Below the pieces are notes generated by a model. The model saw only the letters and a program-made list of their open reading frames with translations. It was not told the DNA's origin and ran no database searches. The position numbers and the translations under genes are program-made. From Bacillus carboniphilus (lineage in GTDB: Bacteria; Bacillota; Bacilli; Bacillales; JC228): DNA of 64,000 nt. Each line of letters starts with the position of its first letter. Positions within the stretch are counted from its first letter, which is position 1. Positions 60,871 to 64,000 of this stretch are shown piece by piece. The DNA is taken from contig NZ_BAAADJ010000004.1 of the NCBI RefSeq assembly GCF_039522365.1, positions 124,001 to 188,000 of the forward strand, given 5' to 3'.

Positions 60871-60899
60871 ATGTTACTCCCAACCACAGAACCTGTCAA
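60871..60899 (-). promoter_or_regulatory. Promoter II (ABC binding-protein gene)
   Basis: On the minus strand TTGACA (60894-60899), 17-nt spacer, TAACAT (60871-60876), then operator O4. The hexamers and spacer length are identical to promoter I. Confidence 0.72.
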
Positions 60900-60944
60900 C
60901 CAAATTTTCCGACAGTTCGACAAGTGCCTGTCATGCCCCATAGA

Positions 60945-60978
60945 ACAAAAATAGCCTCACTCTTTGTATGAATGAGGC
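60945..60978 (-). terminator. Terminator of the Spo0E-like gene
   Basis: On the minus strand GCCTCA/TGAGGC with a 13-nt loop, followed by TATTTTT, about 105 nt after the stop. Confidence 0.6.
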
Positions 60979-61083
60979 CGTAAATCATATGTAAAACTTA
61001 AAATACTAAAAAAATATAATGGCTAGTTTCATTTTGAAACAGGTTTAAAACTTCCTAAAAACTGGATTCTATCATCTTCTCTT

Positions 61084-61266
61084 TCACCTAATGGATTTAA
61101 TCATTTCTCCCTGTTGATTGAGTTTGCTATCCAAGTATTGACTGATTTCTAAGACGAGAGGATCATCCATACTCCCTACTCTTTCTTTAACCTTATACAT
61201 CAATCCCCTTAATACATGGATATCATGACTAATCATCTCTAAGGACTGAGCCTTTCTATCATCCAA
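61084..61266 (-). CDS. Spo0E-like aspartyl-phosphate phosphatase
   Basis: A 60-residue helical protein. The ISQYLDSKLNQ segment carries the Spo0E-family SxxLD signature, and the size fits. Family members remove the phosphate from Spo0A~P and delay sporulation. The start is TTG at 61266 with GAGGGGGGA about 6 nt upstream. A class I c-di-GMP riboswitch-like structure ends 40 nt before the start, so expression of this phosphatase is probably controlled by c-di-GMP. Confidence 0.82.
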   Translation of the reverse strand: MDDRKAQSLEMISHDIHVLRGLMYKVKERVGSMDDPLVLEISQYLDSKLNQQGEMIKSIR

Positions 61267-61299
61267 ACTACATCCCCCCTCTGCCGTTTCTACTGGAGT

Positions 61300-61384
61300 T
61301 ATTATTCGGTAACTGGCTGGCTTATTTAAAAACTTAGCCCCTAAAGCTTTGCGTCACCACTTTTCAGATGGCTTTGCCTTTTCG
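61300..61384 (-). ncRNA. Class I cyclic di-GMP riboswitch (GEMM-I)
   Basis: Read on the minus strand the region contains, in order, AAAGGCAAAGCC, a stem CATCTGAAAAGTGGTG, the conserved GACGCAAAGC (61346-61355), AGGGGCTAAG, and GCCAGCCAGTTACCG, the main conserved blocks of the GEMM-I aptamer. The GAAA-type loop and the GGCTAA joint are recognisable. It sits 40 nt upstream of the Spo0E-like TTG start. No terminator is visible between them, so control is probably at translation. The remaining upstream sequence to 61616 shows no gene. Confidence 0.85.
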
Positions 61385-61616
61385 TATAAAACGCAATTTG
61401 GATTCTTCCATTTAGAGATGAAAGAAGAAGGTTTAGAAGTATAATACAGAATTTTTAGAAAAATTACAACAAAATGACATCATATTTTATAGGTGTGGGG
61501 TTCTGTGGATAGGTTTGTATTAAAATCCTTTTAAATCAGGATATTAAATGAGGTTTTTATCCTAGTTTTTCTGAGATTTCTTTTAAACGAGGATATAAGT
61601 ATATTGGTTACTATAA

Positions 61617-61650
61617 AAAAACGCGAGGAACTGATCAGCCCCGCGTTTTA
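61617..61650 (-). terminator. Terminator of the epimerase-like gene
   Basis: On the minus strand AAAACGCG/CGCGTTTT arms with a longer interrupted inner stem, followed by a T-run, overlapping the last codon. Confidence 0.75.
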
Positions 61651-62508
61651 GTTACTTACCACTATACTAACCTTCGACACCAACGCCTCACCCGGCTCAA
61701 TCACAGGAATAGATTCCATATCCTGAAAATCATTCATCTTACCCATCCACGGTTCCACACAAACAAAATCTTTCCCTTCTTCTGTCCAGAGCACCACATA
61801 CTTGAACTCGGGTCCAAAGGATAGTGTCACCTTCTTACCTATTTCTTCAAGTGGGAACGATACTTCGTTGCCTTTTGGATCTAACACAAGGAAGGCTTCC
61901 TTTTTAGAATTCAGGTCTAGCGTCGGCGTATATTCCTTAACTTGATCATCGTTGTAATCAAGGTACTGAGTCGCATTCATATCGTATGTAAGCTTCTTCT
62001 GACTCGTTTTAAAATAAGGATGAAAGCCCGCATACATTGGCATGAAATGGTCCGACCTGTTCACATATTCTTGTAAGATAACCAATTCCCCATCCTTTAT
62101 CTCATAGGTAAAAAGAAGTTCGAATTCAAAGGGGTACATGTTTAGAGTCTCTTCGCTGCTCGCAAGTCTGAGCGTAAGAGAAGCTCTTCCCTCTGTTGTC
62201 TGCCCCACTACTTCCCATGGGAAATCCCGAGCGAATCCGTGATTTTTCAGGTAGTAAGTTTCCCCGTCAATCGTGTATTCACCATTCTCAAGCTGACCAC
62301 AAATCGGAAATAGAATCGGGATTCCGCCTCTAATGTTTGCCTCTGGATTCAACACGGTATCCTCATTGAGATATAAAATTTCCTTGCCATCAACCTCAAA
62401 GCCAATGATAATTCCACCACGCTCAGGTACAACGCGAAGTGAGGTACCCCCACCTCGTAGCTCCCATACCTGATAAGGTCCTAACTCTGACTGATTTATC
62501 TCGTACAT
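61648..62508 (-). CDS. Aldose 1-epimerase-like protein
   Basis: A 286-residue galactose-mutarotase-like beta-sandwich protein: VVPERGGIIIGFEVDGKEILYL, GGIPILFPICGQLENGEY, LKNHGFARDFPWEV with a probable catalytic His, and MPMYAGFHPYF with the second His. It resembles the hexose-phosphate epimerase-like branch. It should interconvert sugar anomers in the cytoplasm. The ATG at 62508 has AGGAGGAA; the longer frame to 62529 is rejected. No AACCGGTT operator is nearby, so membership in the adjacent regulon is not supported. Confidence 0.83.
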   Translation of the reverse strand: MYEINQSELGPYQVWELRGGGTSLRVVPERGGIIIGFEVDGKEILYLNEDTVLNPEANIRGGIPILFPICGQLENGEYTIDGETYYLKNHGFARDFPWEVVGQTTEGRASLTLRLASSEETLNMYPFEFELLFTYEIKDGELVILQEYVNRSDHFMPMYAGFHPYFKTSQKKLTYDMNATQYLDYNDDQVKEYTPTLDLNSKKEAFLVLDPKGNEVSFPLEEIGKKVTLSFGPEFKYVVLWTEEGKDFVCVEPWMGKMNDFQDMESIPVIEPGEALVSKVSIVVSN

Positions 62509-62793
62509 TTTATTTCCTCCTACATTCACAAATACTTCCTCATCTTATTATGACCATAACATACACCCTGCACACCAATCGACATTTTTCCGGTGGTGAC
62601 AGAACTTGTCGAATCAGACCAATCACCTATTAAACTTTTCTTTTAAATATCCGAAAAACATAGTATGAGAATGAAAGTTTTCGAAGTAGCCTTGTAAAGG
62701 TTTCAGAGTGCGGAAGGTTGGAGCCTTTTTTCGACTAAATTCGAGACACGACAGGTACCTGTCGAACACTATTACCATCTTAGGAGTGACAGA

Positions 62794-64000
62794 ATGAAGA
62801 GTATTAAGTACAAGATTTTGTTAGGGTTCTCGGTTGTAATTTTCTTAACTTTGCTTTTAGGCGGGTTTAATTTCTTTGCGATTAAAAATAGCAATGAAGA
62901 AACACGTGATATGATTGATCGTCAGGTTCCCCTTTTGATTGCTGATGAGAAGTTAGCATTCAATGTGTCACAAGGGGTTGCATTAGCACGTGGTTATGTC
63001 TTGTATGGAAATGAAGAATACAAAGAAAGCTTCAACCGATATACTCAGGACAGTATCAAGGTCCAGGAAGAAATTTTAACGGCAAGTAACAGTCAGGAGA
63101 TTAAATCTCTCATTGATACAAGTGAACTATGGCGTGAAATCATAGTGAATGAAGTGTTTACTGCATATGATAACGGAGACGTTTTAGAAGCGCAGAACAT
63201 TTTGGCAACAAAGGTTCAGCCTATTGCTCAAGGTCTCATTGATGGTTTTGAAAAACTAGCACAAACACGAGAAGACAAAATCAAAGACGACGGACAGCAA
63301 ATTATTCAAAACGGAAGTACCGTTTTTACAATTGGTCTAATCATTTCCATTCTGTCGATCATCCTTGGCGTGGTAGCAGCTATTATCACTTCCAGAATGA
63401 TTACGGCTCCAATTAAAACGGTTATGGACCGAATGAAGCTCATCGCATCAGGTGACTTAAGTCAGAAGCCACTGAAGTCAAACTCAAAAGACGAAGTGGG
63501 TCAGCTTGTTGAAGCAACGAACCAAATGAACGAACGAATTAGAGAATTATTAAGTAAAATCAGCACTGTATCTGAGTCTGTTACGGGGCAAAGTGAGGAA
63601 CTTACACAATCCGCAAATGAGGTAAAAGAAGGTAGTGAACAAGTGGCATCCACGATGCAAGAACTCTCTGCTGGGTCAGAGTCACAAGCCAACACCGCTG
63701 GAGACCTTTCATCAGCAATGGATTCATTCTCCGCAAAAGTACAGGAAGCAAACAGCAACGGAGAACACATTCACCATACATCGAACAATGTCCTTCAAAA
63801 AGCTGAAGAAGGAACCAAACTAATGGATCTATCTGTTCAACAGATGGCTACCATTGATCAAATTGTTCAAGATGCTGTCCAAAAAGTGAAAGGACTGGAC
63901 CAGCGTTCTAAAGATGTGTCAAAGCTAGTATTTGTCATCAAAAATGTGGCAGAACAAACGAACCTCCTTGCCCTCAACGCTTCCATTGAAGCAGCAAGAG
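62794..64000 (+). CDS. Methyl-accepting chemotaxis protein (partial)
   Basis: The first 402 codons of a chemoreceptor; it continues beyond the window. An N-terminal helix (residues 8-30), an extracellular four-helix-bundle-like sensor (30-180), a second helix (about 182-205), a HAMP domain (SRMITAPIKTVMDRMKLIASGDLS) and the start of the signalling coiled coil up to NLLALNASIEAAR near the cytoplasmic tip. It passes ligand signals to CheA and the flagellar motor. The ATG at 62794 has TAGGAG about 8 nt upstream. Confidence 0.9.
   Translation, partial: MKSIKYKILLGFSVVIFLTLLLGGFNFFAIKNSNEETRDMIDRQVPLLIADEKLAFNVSQGVALARGYVLYGNEEYKESFNRYTQDSIKVQEEILTASNSQEIKSLIDTSELWREIIVNEVFTAYDNGDVLEAQNILATKVQPIAQGLIDGFEKLAQTREDKIKDDGQQIIQNGSTVFTIGLIISILSIILGVVAAIITSRMITAPIKTVMDRMKLIASGDLSQKPLKSNSKDEVGQLVEATNQMNERIRELLSKISTVSESVTGQSEELTQSANEVKEGSEQVASTMQELSAGSESQANTAGDLSSAMDSFSAKVQEANSNGEHIHHTSNNVLQKAEEGTKLMDLSVQQMATIDQIVQDAVQKVKGLDQRSKDVSKLVFVIKNVAEQTNLLALNASIEAAR

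Noticed and set aside
60646-60954. 102-residue plus-strand frame
   Set aside because: It overlaps promoter II and two operators and is antisense to the leader of the binding-protein gene. No coding signal.
61648-62508. Epimerase-like gene as a member of the AACCGGTT regulon
   Set aside because: No AACCGGTT operator lies near it and its strong terminator separates it from the Spo0E-like gene.

Overview
The window comes from a low-GC, endospore-forming Bacillaceae-type Firmicute. The pointers are a Spo0E-like phosphatase, a manganese-dependent pyrophosphatase (ppaC), pgcA, EcsC, YitT, a DctB/DctS/DctR sensing module, a sortase D with an LPDTS substrate, AGGAGG-type ribosome sites and cre-like sites. 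No rRNA, tRNA, phage or CRISPR locus was seen.

Layout. 1-11.3 kb: a partial glutamine amidotransferase, a small lipoprotein, c-di-GMP enzymes (two HD-GYP proteins and a PAS-GGDEF cyclase), ppaC, a MASE3-type histidine kinase, pgcA and a VanZ-like protein. 11.5-19.7 kb: dctB facing dctS-dctR, then about 740 bp of tandem repeats (20- and 21-bp units), then a TAXI-type TRAP operon. 19.7-24.6 kb: an EamA exporter, an LPDTS surface protein with its sortase, a DoxX gene fused at its 3' end to an hpf remnant and preceded by two Rex-like boxes, and a BenE transporter. 24.7-34.6 kb: a CdaR-type regulator and an eight-gene operon (glycerate kinase, D-2-hydroxyacid dehydrogenase, CoA-acylating aldehyde dehydrogenase, iron alcohol dehydrogenase, HMG-CoA-lyase-like enzyme, DctPQM TRAP importer). 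34.9-47.2 kb: EcsC with an apparent ATA start, hairpin repeats, an AbgT/M20/regulator cluster, a zinc-ribbon membrane protein, a DUF3100/M20 cluster, a second 21-bp array, a diguanylate cyclase and YitT. 47.4-60.9 kb: a LacI-controlled regulon with four ADP-ribosylglycohydrolase-family genes, a PfkB kinase, DUF1446 and DUF4387 proteins and a sugar ABC importer without an ATPase. 61-64 kb: a class I c-di-GMP riboswitch before a Spo0E-like gene, an aldose-1-epimerase-like gene and the start of a chemotaxis receptor.

Two catabolic systems look undescribed. In the 24.7-34.6 kb operon the enzymes fit one linear route: a branched 4-hydroxy acid is oxidised to an aldehyde, converted to an acyl-CoA, cleaved to acetyl-CoA plus hydroxypyruvate, and the hydroxypyruvate is reduced and phosphorylated. 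2,4-Dihydroxy-2-(hydroxymethyl)butanoate (xylo-isosaccharinate, an alkaline breakdown product of xylan) would use every enzyme; this is inference. In the 47-61 kb regulon, two nearly identical promoters each carry a pair of AACCGGTT operators, and together they appear to drive all the transport and ADP-ribosylglycohydrolase genes. That suggests import and hydrolysis of a glycosylated or ribosylated compound. All function calls rest on motif recognition by eye; no database search was run.
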